Notes: generated from the letters alone by a model not told the origin. A stretch of DNA of 64,000 bases from Trebonia kvetii (GCF_007827045.1 NZ_RPFW01000006.1:620001-684000); one strand, 5' to 3'; positions 42,207-51,033 are shown, numbered from the stretch's first letter. Program-made: numbers and translations.

Positions 42207-43613
42207 TCAGAACCCGAACGTCTCTGTGTGGATCTGCTCCGCGTCCGTCCCGAGCTGCAGCGCGGCGGCGGCGATCTCCGCGCTGAACCCGGCAGGCCCG
42301 CAGATGTACACGTCGCGGTGCGCGATGTCGGGCACGAGGGACCGCACGACCCGGGCGTTGAGCTTGACCTTGTGCCGCGACCCGACGATCTCCTGGAGCC
42401 GGCCGCGGCGCTGCCGGACCAGGGTGGCCACCTCGTCCCGGTGAACGAGGTCCGCTGGGGTCGACGCGCGGACCACGACCACCACGTCGACCCCGGCCGG
42501 CAGGTCCTCAAGCAGCGCGCGCACCGGGGTGATCCCGACCCCGGCGGCGAACAGGGCTACCCCGTCGCGGACGAGTGCGTGGCTGGTGAACGTGCCATAG
42601 GGGCCTTCGACCGCGACCCGGGTACCAGGACGCAGGCTGGCCGCCGCGCGGCTCTGGTCGCCGAGCCCCTTGATGGTGACCCGGATGTACGGCGGCCGCG
42701 GCAGGGCGGACAGCGAGTACGGGTGCCCCTGCCACCACATCCCCTTGGTGAGGAAGTGCCAGTGGAAGAACTGGCCGCCGGATACCGCAAGCCGGTCGAG
42801 ATGCCGTCCCTGGCAGACCACCGAGACGACCCCGGGCGCCTCCTGGCGGACCTCGACCACCCGGAGCTGGTGCCGCAGGCTCCGCCAGACTGGCTGCGCG
42901 ACCCGGAACACCAGGACCATCCCCGCGGTAGCCGTCCAGATAATGATCCACAGCGCCCTGACCAGCGGGTGACCGATGAAGGAGACGCCCGTGAAGATCT
43001 GGTGCGCGAACGCCATGGCGAGCCCTAGATAGAGGTACAGGTGAATGACCCACCAGGTTTCGTACCTGAGGCGACGCCGGACATGCCGGTACGAGCTGAC
43101 CCCGGCCATGATCAGCAGGCCGAAGCCGACCGCCGCGGCAAGCATGTCCCGGTAGGACGTCACCAGCACCCACAGCTCGTGCAGCGCCCCGGTGCGCGCC
43201 GCCTGTGCGTAACCGAGTGTGATCAGTACTACGTGAGCCGTGATGAGGCTGATCGACCAGGGGGCAAGCTGCCGGTGCCAGCGGACCAGCCGGTCCTGGC
43301 CTACCGAGCTCTCCAGCCATGGCAGCCTGGCGATCAGCACCACCATGATCAGGATGAGATAGGTGCCGGCAAAGCCGGCGAGCCGGCCGGTCGCAGAAAA
43401 CAGCCCGCCCGGCGCGGCGAGCGAGCCCCGGGACTCGCCGAGGATCACCGCGGCGAGGACGGCGCCGAAGCCAAGCCCGGCCAGCGCGGCACCCGCGTCA
43501 ACTAGCGCAGGACGCGGCACGGGCGCCGGCGGTGGATTACTCCATGTCCGTGTTTCTTCCTGGGGTGGCAACTGACCAGACTCGTAGACTTGCCCGCCGC
43601 TCATCACGGCCAC
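42207..43613 (-). CDS. Ferric reductase-like transmembrane flavocytochrome
   Basis: A 468-residue protein. Six helices of the ferric reductase-like/NOX superfamily carry paired His residues (LVRWHRQLAPWSISLITAHV; ETWWVIHLYLYLGLAMAFAH). A cytoplasmic FAD domain (GQFFHWHFLTKGMWWQGHPY then SLSALPRPP; VEGPYGTFTS) and an NAD(P)-binding domain (LFAAGVGITPVRALLEDLP, YICGPAGF) follow. It should move electrons from NAD(P)H via FAD and two hemes to the outer face, where the FMN-binding protein is the obvious acceptor. Start GTG 43613 or ATG 43604; neither has a strong ribosome binding site. Confidence 0.92.
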   Translation of the reverse strand: MAVMSGGQVYESGQLPPQEETRTWSNPPPAPVPRPALVDAGAALAGLGFGAVLAAVILGESRGSLAAPGGLFSATGRLAGFAGTYLILIMVVLIARLPWLESSVGQDRLVRWHRQLAPWSISLITAHVVLITLGYAQAARTGALHELWVLVTSYRDMLAAAVGFGLLIMAGVSSYRHVRRRLRYETWWVIHLYLYLGLAMAFAHQIFTGVSFIGHPLVRALWIIIWTATAGMVLVFRVAQPVWRSLRHQLRVVEVRQEAPGVVSVVCQGRHLDRLAVSGGQFFHWHFLTKGMWWQGHPYSLSALPRPPYIRVTIKGLGDQSRAAASLRPGTRVAVEGPYGTFTSHALVRDGVALFAAGVGITPVRALLEDLPAGVDVVVVVRASTPADLVHRDEVATLVRQRRGRLQEIVGSRHKVKLNARVVRSLVPDIAHRDVYICGPAGFSAEIAAAALQLGTDAEQIHTETFGF

Positions 43614-43725
43614 ATTCTCACAGCTGAAGCTAATTTCCCCCTCTGAGCAGCCAGAGCATCACTTCTGAGCGGTCTAGGCCGAGGGGGCCGCCGTGGACGC
43701 CGGAGTCGGCTGGTCTAGTGGGGGC

Positions 43726-43842
43726 ATGAGTGCTGATGACGGCGTCCCGTCGGATGCTCAGGTCCGGGCGGCTGCCGAGGGGCGGGCGACGCACCCCAGG
43801 GAGCCGCATGCCGGCGGCACCGCGGGCCGGCTGAACGGCTAG
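43726..43842 (+). CDS. Possible 38-aa small protein
   Basis: ATG 43726 to TAG 43842 encodes MSADDGVPSDAQVRAAAEGR then a Pro/His/Gly-rich end. It is preceded by a G-run that could serve as ribosome binding site and lies about 100 bases upstream of the metal ATPase gene on the same strand. It has no recognisable family or hydrophobic segment. It may be a leader peptide or chance. Confidence 0.22.
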   Translation: MSADDGVPSDAQVRAAAEGRATHPREPHAGGTAGRLNG

Positions 43843-43944
43843 ATCAGACGCGAGAAGACAGGTAAGCAAGGAGTGACCAAGGTCCCCAGGACGGGTACCT
43901 TCCGCCCGGGTGCTTCCCGGTCAGGGGGCGCGCATGCTGAGGGA

Positions 43945-46284
43945 ATGATGGGGAGCGGTCTATTCCGGGCGGCGGCAGCACGGCTGAGCCGGCGGTCGGC
44001 GGCTGTGCTGCTGGCCCTGACGGCTGCTGGCCTGGCGGCGGGTGGCGTGGCCTGGCTGGCCGGTGCGGGCGGGACCGCGGACGTGGCGTGGCTCGCCGCG
44101 GCGGCGTGCGGCCTGGGCTACGCGCTGTGGTCCGCCGCCGACAGCATCCGGCGCGGTCGCCTGGGCGTGGACGTGATCGCGCTGCTCGCGCTGGCGGGCG
44201 CGGTAGCCGTCCGCGAGCTGCTGGCTGCGGCGGTGATCAGCGTGATGCTGACCAGCGGCCGGGCCCTGGAGGCGTGGGCGGCGCTGCGCGCCAGGCATGA
44301 CCTGAGCGCGCTGCTGGACCGGGCGCCCAGGACCGCGCGCCGGTCGCGCGCCGACCGGGTGGAAGTCGTGCCGCTTGAGGAGATCGCGGCCGGCGACATG
44401 GTGCTCGTAGCGCCCGGTGACGTGGTCCCCGTGGACGGCATCGTGGCCGCGGGCGTTGCCGTCCTTGACGAGTCCGCCCTGACCGGCGAGGTCCGGCCTG
44501 CCGAACGCGTCCAGGGCGACCCGGTAGCGAGCGGGGTGGTAAACGCCGGCGGCCCGTTCAGCCTGCGGGCCAGCGGCAGCGCCGCGGAAAGCACCTACGC
44601 GGGCATCGTGCGCCTGGTCAGCGAGGCGGAGAACTCGCAGGCACCGTTCGTCAGGCTCGCCGACCGGTACGCCATGTGGTTCCTGCCCCTGACCCTCGCC
44701 GTAGCCGGGATCGCATGGGCGCTCGGCGGGCCGGCCCGCGCCGTCGCGGTTCTCGTGGTCGCGACGCCGTGCCCGCTCATCCTGGCCGCTCCGGTCGCCC
44801 TGGTCTCCGGGCTGTCGGCGGCCGCCCGGCGCGGCGTGGTGGTAAAGAGCGGAGGTGTCCTTGAACGGCTGGCCGGCTGCACCACCCTGGTGCTCGACAA
44901 GACCGGGACGCTCACCGTCGGGCAGCCCGAGGTGACCGCGGTCATCCCGGCCGGGACCGGTTGCCCGGACCAGGAAGAGATCCTGAGCCTCGCCGCGTCG
45001 CTGGACCAGGTGTCCGGGCACGTGCTGGCCGCCGCGGTCGTCCGGGCAGCGGCCGAGCACGGCAGCCCGATCAGCCGGCCGGCCGCCGTGACGGAGGTAG
45101 CGGGGCAGGGCATCACAGGCACCGTCGGCGGCCGCGTGGTCAGGCTGGGGCGCGCCGGATGGGTCGGCGCCGCGGAAACCGAGCCGTGGGTCCGGGCCGC
45201 GCGCCGCCGGGTCCGGCTGGACGGCGCGCTGACGGTGTTCGCCGCCGTCGACGGCCAGCCGGCGGGCGTGCTGCTGCTTGAGGACCGGATCCGCCCCGAT
45301 GCCCGGCAGACCATCCGGGCAGTGCGCCAGGGCGGAATCAGCAGGATCGTGCTGGCGACCGGCGACCGCGCGGAAGCGGCCGACGCCGTCGGCGCGCTTA
45401 CCGGCGTCGACGAGGTGATCGCGGAGCTCACCCCGGAGGACAAGCTGGACGTGGTGCGCCGTGAGCAGCGCCTGGCACCGGTGATCATGACCGGCGACGG
45501 GATCAACGACGCCCCCGCGCTGGCCCTGGCCGACGTAGGGATCGCCATGGGAGCCAGGGGTTCCACCGCGTCGTCGCAAGCGGCGGACGCAGTCCTCACC
45601 GTCGACCAGATCGGCCGCCTCGGCGAGGTGGCCGTAATAGCCCGGCGTACCCGGCGGATCGCCCTGGAGAGCGTGATGGCCGGCATGGGCATGTCACTGG
45701 CCGCCATGGGCGTCGCGGCGGCCGGGATGCTGCCCGCGGTATGGGGCGCGCTGCTGCAAGAGGCCATCGACGTCGCGGTCATACTGAACGCGCTTCGTGC
45801 CCTCCGGCCGGCCGCTCCCGAGGTCCGGCTGACAGCCGCCGACACCGGCCTCACCCGGCGGTTCCGCGCCGAGCACGAGGCGATCCGGACGGACATTGAC
45901 CAGCTCCGGACGGTCGCTGAGACGCTGACCGAGCCCGGTGCGATGGCCAGGGTCCGCCGCATGTGCGAACTGCTCACCAGCGAGGTATGGCCGCACGAGC
46001 ACGCGGAGGAATCGGACCTGTACCCGGCGCTGAACCGGGTGCTCGGCGGAGTGGACCCCACCGCCCCGATGAGCAGGGCGCACGCCGAGATCGCCGTCCA
46101 GATAGCGCGGCTCGGGCGCCTCGCTGACGATATCGGCGAGCGTGAGCCCGACGACACCGACATCGCCGAACTGCGCGGCCTCCTGTACGGCCTGCACGCC
46201 ATCTTGCGGCTGCACACGGCGCAGGAAGACGAGACCTACCTCTCGCTCGGCGACAACACGGACACAGGCCGGCCTGCGGCCTGA
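43945..46284 (+). CDS. P1B-5-type metal ATPase with C-terminal hemerythrin domain
   Basis: A 779-residue P-type ATPase. ATG 43945 is preferred (AGGG upstream); an in-frame GTG 43873 would add 24 unconserved residues. The actuator motif is DESALTGE, the transmembrane metal motif TPCPL (in VVATPCPLILAAPVA), the phosphorylation site DKTGTLT, and the hinge MTGDGINDAP. There is no N-terminal heavy-metal-binding domain. The last about 150 residues form a hemerythrin-like helix bundle (FRAEHEAIRTDIDQL; WPHEHAEESDLYPAL; GLHAILRLHTAQEDETYL) with His/Glu ligands for a di-iron site. TPCP plus C-terminal hemerythrin is the P1B-5 (Nia-type) layout, linked to Ni/Fe export. Confidence 0.92.
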   Translation: MMGSGLFRAAAARLSRRSAAVLLALTAAGLAAGGVAWLAGAGGTADVAWLAAAACGLGYALWSAADSIRRGRLGVDVIALLALAGAVAVRELLAAAVISVMLTSGRALEAWAALRARHDLSALLDRAPRTARRSRADRVEVVPLEEIAAGDMVLVAPGDVVPVDGIVAAGVAVLDESALTGEVRPAERVQGDPVASGVVNAGGPFSLRASGSAAESTYAGIVRLVSEAENSQAPFVRLADRYAMWFLPLTLAVAGIAWALGGPARAVAVLVVATPCPLILAAPVALVSGLSAAARRGVVVKSGGVLERLAGCTTLVLDKTGTLTVGQPEVTAVIPAGTGCPDQEEILSLAASLDQVSGHVLAAAVVRAAAEHGSPISRPAAVTEVAGQGITGTVGGRVVRLGRAGWVGAAETEPWVRAARRRVRLDGALTVFAAVDGQPAGVLLLEDRIRPDARQTIRAVRQGGISRIVLATGDRAEAADAVGALTGVDEVIAELTPEDKLDVVRREQRLAPVIMTGDGINDAPALALADVGIAMGARGSTASSQAADAVLTVDQIGRLGEVAVIARRTRRIALESVMAGMGMSLAAMGVAAAGMLPAVWGALLQEAIDVAVILNALRALRPAAPEVRLTAADTGLTRRFRAEHEAIRTDIDQLRTVAETLTEPGAMARVRRMCELLTSEVWPHEHAEESDLYPALNRVLGGVDPTAPMSRAHAEIAVQIARLGRLADDIGEREPDDTDIAELRGLLYGLHAILRLHTAQEDETYLSLGDNTDTGRPAA

Positions 46285-46583
46285 GCAACCAGCGAGGACA
46301 AGGGCAGACAGACACGCCAGCGGGTTACCAGCCCTCAGCCCAGGAATCCGGCCGGTGCCACCGATAAGAGATTCCATCCCGAACGGGAGGTAGCGCTGCC
46401 GGCCCGCCCGCGTGATCGCCAGAAGGCGGGTGGAGCTCAGCCGTTTGCCTCTGTGTTCTGGTAGAGGGCTGCTACCGCCGCCCTGAGCGCCGCCGAGCCC
46501 GACACCAAGGCGAGTCGCCTCGCTGTTCATAGCCGCCGATCACGCCGACGACAGCTGACTTCACGCCTTCCGCGCCTAGCCGA
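46285..46583. other. Intergenic region
   Basis: About 300 bases without a clear gene. It contains the palindromic 14-mer ATCCCGAACGGGAG (46376-46389), which also occurs at 13328-13341. Nothing else was recognised. Confidence 0.4.
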
Positions 46584-46841
46584 GTGGGAGAACGCCGCTA
46601 CTACAAACTCCTGCCGCAATTTGCGCAGACATTAAACGGCCGCTACGTCTACGAACAGGACGACGTGGTGACGCGCATGAAGGAGCACCTGAACCACGAA
46701 GACCGGGCGCGGACTGTTCGGACCGCCGCTCTTGACGTCTTCCAGGCACACGGCTTCGGCGAGGAGGCCGCCCGCAAATGGCTGCAGCGCCATCGGCCGG
46801 AGGAGGCTGTGAACGCGTGGCCGCGTGGTCGGCACCCATAG
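46584..46841 (+). CDS. Hypothetical protein, possibly a gene remnant
   Basis: An 85-residue frame from GTG 46584: GERRYYKLLPQFAQTLNGRY, VYEQDDVVTRMKEHLNHEDR, and ARTVRTAALDVFQAHGFGEE followed by a Lys-Trp-Leu end. The residue composition looks like real protein (amphipathic helices, balanced charges). No ribosome binding site is visible, so it may be the C-terminal part of a longer lost gene. It converges with arsC. Family not recognised. Confidence 0.45.
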   Translation: MGERRYYKLLPQFAQTLNGRYVYEQDDVVTRMKEHLNHEDRARTVRTAALDVFQAHGFGEEAARKWLQRHRPEEAVNAWPRGRHP

Positions 46842-46868
46842 CGGCTGCGGAAGACCCGCAGCTTCCGC

Positions 46869-47282
46869 TTAGCGGTCTGTCTCCGGGGCGATCTCGGTGA
46901 TCAGGCTTTCGACGAGCTTCTTGATCTCGTACCGGATGGGGCGGATGGCCGCAGTGCCCTGGCCTGCCGGGTCCTCCAGCGTCCAGTCCAGGTACTGCTT
47001 GCCGGGGAAGACAGCGCACGCGTCGCCGCAGCCCATGGTGATGCACACGTCGGATGCCTGCACGGCATCGATGGTCAGCACTTTGGGGGTCTCGGCGGAG
47101 ATGTCGATGCCGACCTCGCGCATCGCCTCGACCACCGCCAGGTTGACGGCATCGGCCGGGGCCGAGCCCGCGGAGCGAACCTCGACCCGGTCGCCGGCGA
47201 GGTGGGTCAGCCAGGTGGCGGCCATCTGGGAGCGTCCGGCGTTGTGGACGCAGACGAACAGCACGGAAGGCTTGTCAGGCAT
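46869..47282 (-). CDS. arsC: Arsenate reductase / low-molecular-weight phosphatase-like protein (ArsC)
   Basis: A 137-residue protein starting ATG 47282; a GTG five codons upstream is an alternative. It begins with the P-loop CVHNAGRSQM (C-x5-R-S) after a beta strand (PSVLFV), and carries VEVRSAGSAPADAVNLAVVE, a second redox region (CITMGCGDACAVFPGKQYLD) and WTLEDPAGQ with the general acid Asp. The Cys pair after the P-loop matches thioredoxin- or mycothiol-coupled arsenate reductases. It reduces arsenate to arsenite. No arsenite exporter or ArsR gene is next to it. Confidence 0.9.
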   Translation of the reverse strand: MPDKPSVLFVCVHNAGRSQMAATWLTHLAGDRVEVRSAGSAPADAVNLAVVEAMREVGIDISAETPKVLTIDAVQASDVCITMGCGDACAVFPGKQYLDWTLEDPAGQGTAAIRPIRYEIKKLVESLITEIAPETDR

Positions 47283-47325
47283 CGGGAAGTCTCGCACCCG
47301 CCCGGTGGCAGAGACCGGGGCGCGG

Positions 47326-47469
47326 CAGACCTACAACACTCCCTCGGCCGCAAGTGGGGCCGCCTCCGGCACATCGACCAACGGATGGACATACTGGACA
47401 GCGGACACACCCGACGGGCGATTCTCACTCGCAGCGATCCGTGACGAATTCCTGGCCCGCCGACAGTAG
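47326..47469 (+). pseudogene. DUF4357-like C-terminal fragment
   Basis: About 47 codons read TYNTPSAASGAASGTSTNGW, then TYWTADTPDGRFSLAAIRDE and a short end before TAG. The SPSAAA...G...NGW pattern is that of DUF4357, a C-terminal domain often found on nucleases and restriction-type proteins. No start or upstream domain is present. Identification is tentative. Confidence 0.35.
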
Positions 47470-47762
47470 CCGGACAACCCGGTCACCCCAGCGAAGGGCC
47501 CCAACTGCATAACCCGTGCAGATCGGCCACGCTTGAACCAGGATCACAGCATCTCCCGGACTGGACGCCGTGTCCGGTTACATTCCGTGTTAGGCGCTGG
47601 TTACCGCTTCACGATCTGTCTGTATCCGCCTTCGATCTGCGCCGGCGGCGACCTCGCAGACCAATCCCCGTAGGCCAGGGTGTTCAGGCGTGCCTGGGGG
47701 TTCTGTTGTGCGGGCCGAGGTGCAGCTTACCTACGTGATCGAGATCGCTCTGGCGAGGGAAT
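47470..47762. other. Intergenic region
   Basis: No gene or strong secondary structure was recognised between the DUF4357-like fragment and the LuxR gene end. Confidence 0.4.
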
Positions 47763-48533
47763 TCATTCTGTCCGTTGCCGGTCGGCGAAGACGCGGGTGA
47801 TGGCGGCGGTCCGGCTGGATACCTGCAGCAGGCGGTAGATGTTTTCCAGGTGGGTGCGGACGGTCCCGTCGGAGATGCCCAGGCGGCGGGCGATCTGGGC
47901 ATTGGTGTGCCCGGCGGCCACCAGGCGCAGCAGTTCCTGCTGCCGGGCGGTGAGCCGCGGGACCGGGTGGCGGCGGCGTTCGGCTTGGAGGTAGGCCTGG
48001 TGCAGGTGCGGGCGCAGTACGGTGAGCAGGTCATGGTGACGGCCGGAGAAATCTGGGCCGGGGCCGCGGATGAAGACCAGCCGCAGGCTCCTCCCGGGCC
48101 CGGCTGTCCACCCCGGGGCGTCGGGCAGGCACAGCATCAGCTCGTGCTCGATCCCGTACGGCCTGCAGCAGTCCTGGTACATGCCGGTGCTGTGCCATTG
48201 CCGGGCGGTGTAGAAGTCCGAGATCTTCACGAGGCTGCGCAGGTCGCCGGTGCGCTCAGGGTGGCTGCAGGGGCTGTCCCAGTAGTGAGCCCAGAACGAC
48301 GAGACGTCGTAGGCGGGGTCGTCGGCTTCGGCTGGGACGGTCTGCCCGAACCAGTCCGTCATCCGCCTGCTGTCTGTGCCCCCGAAGACCAGGAAGTCGC
48401 AGCCGGCCAGTTGCGCCAGGTCGCTGAGCAAGGACGGCGGCAGTCCTTCGGCCGGGGGATCGCCGCGGTCGTCAGTGACGATCCGGGCCAGGGCGCGCAG
48501 GTCCCGCCCGCTGGCTGCTGCCGGTCCTTTCAT
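47763..48533 (-). CDS. LuxR-family transcriptional regulator
   Basis: A 256-residue protein from ATG 48533. The first about 180 residues form an unnamed sensor-like domain (QLAGCDFLVFGGTDSRRMTD; FWAHYWDSPCSHPERTGD; SLRLVFIRGPGPDFSGRHHD) reminiscent of GAF/PAS-like input domains. The C-terminus is a LuxR helix-turn-helix (RLTARQQELLRLVAAGHTNA, then QIARRLGISDGTVRTHLENI). Cys residues in the input domain could sense redox or metal. Its targets are unknown, and no neighbour obviously depends on it. Confidence 0.88.
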   Translation of the reverse strand: MKGPAAASGRDLRALARIVTDDRGDPPAEGLPPSLLSDLAQLAGCDFLVFGGTDSRRMTDWFGQTVPAEADDPAYDVSSFWAHYWDSPCSHPERTGDLRSLVKISDFYTARQWHSTGMYQDCCRPYGIEHELMLCLPDAPGWTAGPGRSLRLVFIRGPGPDFSGRHHDLLTVLRPHLHQAYLQAERRRHPVPRLTARQQELLRLVAAGHTNAQIARRLGISDGTVRTHLENIYRLLQVSSRTAAITRVFADRQRTE

Positions 48534-48696
48534 AACGCCGTCCCTCCCAGGCCAGGTTACTTCGGCTGCGGCCGGCGCGACATACGCAGAACGTCGGATG
48601 GCCGCGATCGCCGGGACTGTGCACCCTTGCAGGTAGCTCGACGGGCAGCCGGCTGGCTGCAGCGCAGTCAGACGCGGGCGGAAGTGAGGTAAAGGC

Positions 48697-49125
48697 GTGT
48701 ACGACCCCTCCTTTCTTGGCGCCTTCGGGCGGCTACGGCAGCAGGAGATGCTGGCGGACGCCGACCGGCGGCATGCGGCGCGACGAAGGGCGAAGGTGAA
48801 CAGAGCACGCTGGCCAGAGCAGCGTGCCGAACGGCGGCACTGGTACTCGCCGACGTCCTGGCGGCCGGCTGCGCGGGTCCGGCGCGAGCCGCTCGAAAGT
48901 AACCGTCAACACGACTTGGGCATCTCCGCCCGCGTCGGTTGCGTCGGCTGCGCCGGCAAGGAGAACGGCAACCCGGCCGCCGGCAACAATCCGCGGTATG
49001 CCGAGGTGGTCGAGGTCATCTTTGATCCCGGGCAGCCGCGGGACATCCTCGAGTTGTTATCCAGCTCCACCAGCCCGGCCCCTGGGCAGGAACCAGTTCA
49101 GTCCGCATCGGTGCGCTGCGGTTGA
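48697..49125 (+). CDS. Small actinobacterial protein, possibly extended by fusion
   Basis: A 142-residue frame from GTG 48697 (GTGAGG-type context upstream). The first about 55 residues (YDPSFLGAFGRLRQQEMLAD, then ADRRHAARRRAK) resemble the small basic protein at 19794. The rest includes GCVGCAGKENGNPAAGNNPR, then YAEVVEVIFDPGQPRDILEL, which looks like the tail of an unrelated soluble protein. It may be a small gene fused by deletion to a second one. Function unknown. Confidence 0.45.
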   Translation: MYDPSFLGAFGRLRQQEMLADADRRHAARRRAKVNRARWPEQRAERRHWYSPTSWRPAARVRREPLESNRQHDLGISARVGCVGCAGKENGNPAAGNNPRYAEVVEVIFDPGQPRDILELLSSSTSPAPGQEPVQSASVRCG

Positions 49126-49477
49126 CCGCTTGGCGGACGGCGGCGATCAGGGATGCGTAGCAGCGGACCAGTGCCGCACACTCGAGGAGGGGCCACTCCG
49201 GGAGACCTGTGCCGTCGCCCCGGCGGAAGCCGTGGGCTGCCGTGCGATGAGGGACGGTGCGGCCGGCGGGGTCCAGCCCCGTGGTCCAGGCTGCGAGACA
49301 GGTAGGAGGCAGGTAGGGCGATCATCAGGCGCGGCTGGGGGTTCTTGCGTTAGCTCCAAGGCCTACCGACTGCGCATGCCGGTGACAATGCCCTGACAGG
49401 TACTCTCGCAGTCGGTGGTGCCCGGTGACTGCCGCCGATCGGCTGCGTGCCGGAAGGTGCCGGTTCCTGCGGTGGCG
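49126..49477. other. Region without a recognisable gene
   Basis: About 350 bases. Open frames on both strands lack start signals and codon bias. Nothing else was identified. Confidence 0.4.
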
Positions 49478-49726
49478 CTAGTTACGCTGAGAGATCTTGT
49501 CGGACTCGGCGATGCGGCCTGCCCCGAGGGCCCGCAGTCCCTCTCCCAGGCGCTCGCGCGCCTGTCGCAGCAGCTTGAATGAATTGCTCGAAGGGCTCTG
49601 CGGGGCGGCGCGTTCTGGGTCGGCTCCGTGTTCTTCGATGAGGTGAGTCTGAAGTGCCGCCGCGACTTCGTCGGTCGCCTTCAGCGCCTGGTAGATGGCC
49701 CGGTCTCGGGCGGTGTCGTCAACCAC
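49478..49726 (-). CDS. Small hypothetical protein (82 aa)
   Basis: GTG 49726 with GGAGG 5-10 bases upstream opens an 82-residue, acidic, mostly helical protein: VDDTARDRAIYQALKATDEV, AAALQTHLIEEHG, SFKLLRQARERLGEGLRALG. There are no Cys, no hydrophobic segment and no known motif. The good ribosome binding site argues that it is real. It follows an MFS fragment on the same strand. Confidence 0.55.
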   Translation of the reverse strand: MVDDTARDRAIYQALKATDEVAAALQTHLIEEHGADPERAAPQSPSSNSFKLLRQARERLGEGLRALGAGRIAESDKISQRN

Positions 49727-49759
49727 GGTGTCCTCCGATAGCTCGTTGCATCCTAGGCA

Positions 49760-49999
49760 TCACTTTCGCCGCTGCGGCGCGGGCGCCGCGTCGGCGGCTG
49801 CCGCTGCGGGCGGTGCGGAGACGAGGATGGTGTCCTCGTTGTTTAGATCCCTGGACCTGCGGTGGGACGGCAGCATGACGACCGCGAGAAGTGCGCCGAG
49901 CCCGAGAAGCGCGGCAGAAATCGTAAATGCCAGGGTGTATCTGTGGGTGGGCCGTAGTTGGTCGTTATCCGCGTGGCTTGCGTGGATGCGGGCGAAAAG
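49760..49999 (-). pseudogene. MFS (DHA2-type) drug transporter, C-terminal fragment
   Basis: The minus strand encodes RYTLAFTISAALLGLGALLA then VVMLPSHRR and a Glu/Ala/Pro-rich tail to a TGA. This is the last transmembrane helix and cytoplasmic end of a 14-helix DHA2-type efflux protein. Everything upstream is missing; the DUF4389 gene begins only 5 bases beyond the fragment edge, which marks a deletion junction. Confidence 0.7.
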
Positions 50000-50004
50000 G
50001 TTCC

Positions 50005-50730
50005 TCAGCCGACCCGTGCGGCCGAAGCGGCCGATGCGGGTGCGGGGTCATCGGGTGCGGGTGCGGGCAGGTCGGCCCCGCCCTGGTCCAGTCGGAACGG
50101 CGGGTAGGAGTCGGTCATCAAGGCGGCGTACGCGATGACCCGCAGCACCCAGCGGTTCATGCCAACGACGAAGTCGTACAGCCCTCGCGGGTAGCGGCCC
50201 GCGAACAGCAGCGTGATCGCCGCGAAGCACACGAGCAGCCCGATCAGGCCACCGGAGAGGGTATCCGCCTGCCAGGTATTCCCGTGGGTCCCGGTACCGG
50301 TGTAGGCGGCCCCGCCGGCGAACACTGCGACAATGGCGTACTGCGGGATCGCCAGCAGCCACCACTTGACCAGGACTAGGCCGCGGGAGAGCCGCTCGGG
50401 ATAGGCGATGTCCAGCCTCGCGGGGTAGTCCGGCTCCTCATCCAGGCTGAACGGCGGGTAGCGGTCGGTCCCCAGGGCACTGTAGGTGTAGTAGCCGACC
50501 CGCCAGGACCAGCGCAGCACCCCCAGGTTGAAGCTGAACAGCGGGCGAGGGTAGCGCGCGGTGAACAAGATCGCGAAGAACGCGATGACGGTGACGACGG
50601 TGAATGCGATCCACAAGAAGAACAGCACGATGTAGTGCGGGATCGCCAGCAGCCACTTGACCAGCCACAGCCAGCGGCTCAGCGGCTCGTCCAGGCGAGC
50701 TCGAACCTGCACAGGGTAGCTCTGGTCCAT
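50005..50730 (-). CDS. DUF4389-family membrane protein
   Basis: A 241-residue protein from ATG 50730 with AAGGAGG upstream. Two related halves each carry the DUF4389 pattern: YPVQVRARLDEPLSRWLWLV, KWLLAIPHYIVLFFLWIAF and FTARYPRPLFSFNLGVLRW, then DIAYPERLSRGLVLVKWWLL, AIPQYAIVAVFAGG and FAGRYPRGLYDFVVGMNRW. Each half has two hydrophobic hairpins. The internal duplication is typical of the family, whose function is unknown. The Pro/Ala-rich tail is cytoplasmic. Confidence 0.88.
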   Translation of the reverse strand: MDQSYPVQVRARLDEPLSRWLWLVKWLLAIPHYIVLFFLWIAFTVVTVIAFFAILFTARYPRPLFSFNLGVLRWSWRVGYYTYSALGTDRYPPFSLDEEPDYPARLDIAYPERLSRGLVLVKWWLLAIPQYAIVAVFAGGAAYTGTGTHGNTWQADTLSGGLIGLLVCFAAITLLFAGRYPRGLYDFVVGMNRWVLRVIAYAALMTDSYPPFRLDQGGADLPAPAPDDPAPASAASAARVG

Positions 50731-50965
50731 GGTTCCTCCTTGCCAGTGCCTGCGGATGCCGCATCCATGCCACGGGTACGCAATGCACGCCTAAGGGCGG
50801 ATAACCGGGGCCAGAAGTCCCGATTCCCGGCCTTTCTCGGTGGTTCCGGAGCGGGAACCGCGTCGTGGTGCAGAAATCTCGGTGCTGCCAGCAGACCTCA
50901 CTACGTAGGCGGGCGGAAAGGGCCAATCTGAACAAGCCCTATCAGCGTGGCTGATGACGGCACCC
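50731..50965. other. Upstream region of the DUF4389 gene
   Basis: About 235 bases with the expected promoter of the leftward DUF4389 gene. No gene was recognised. Confidence 0.4.
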
Positions 50966-51028
50966 GATCGCGTTCCCGCGGTGCGCGCTACTCGCGCGCG
51001 GCTTCATGTCGGGCAGCCGCGCGGGCCG
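50966..51028 (+). pseudogene. Helix-turn-helix-like gene fragment, copy C
   Basis: Reads DRVPAVRATRARLHVGQPRG, matching the core of copies A (6815) and B (17094) at nearly every position, but with no upstream part. It lies beside another deletion scar, the antiporter fragment. Confidence 0.45.
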
Positions 51029-51033
51029 TCGGT

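Noticed and set aside
43960..45579. 539-codon minus-strand frame opposite the P1B-5 ATPase
   Set aside because: Composition is typical of an antisense shadow and all ATPase motifs lie on the plus strand.
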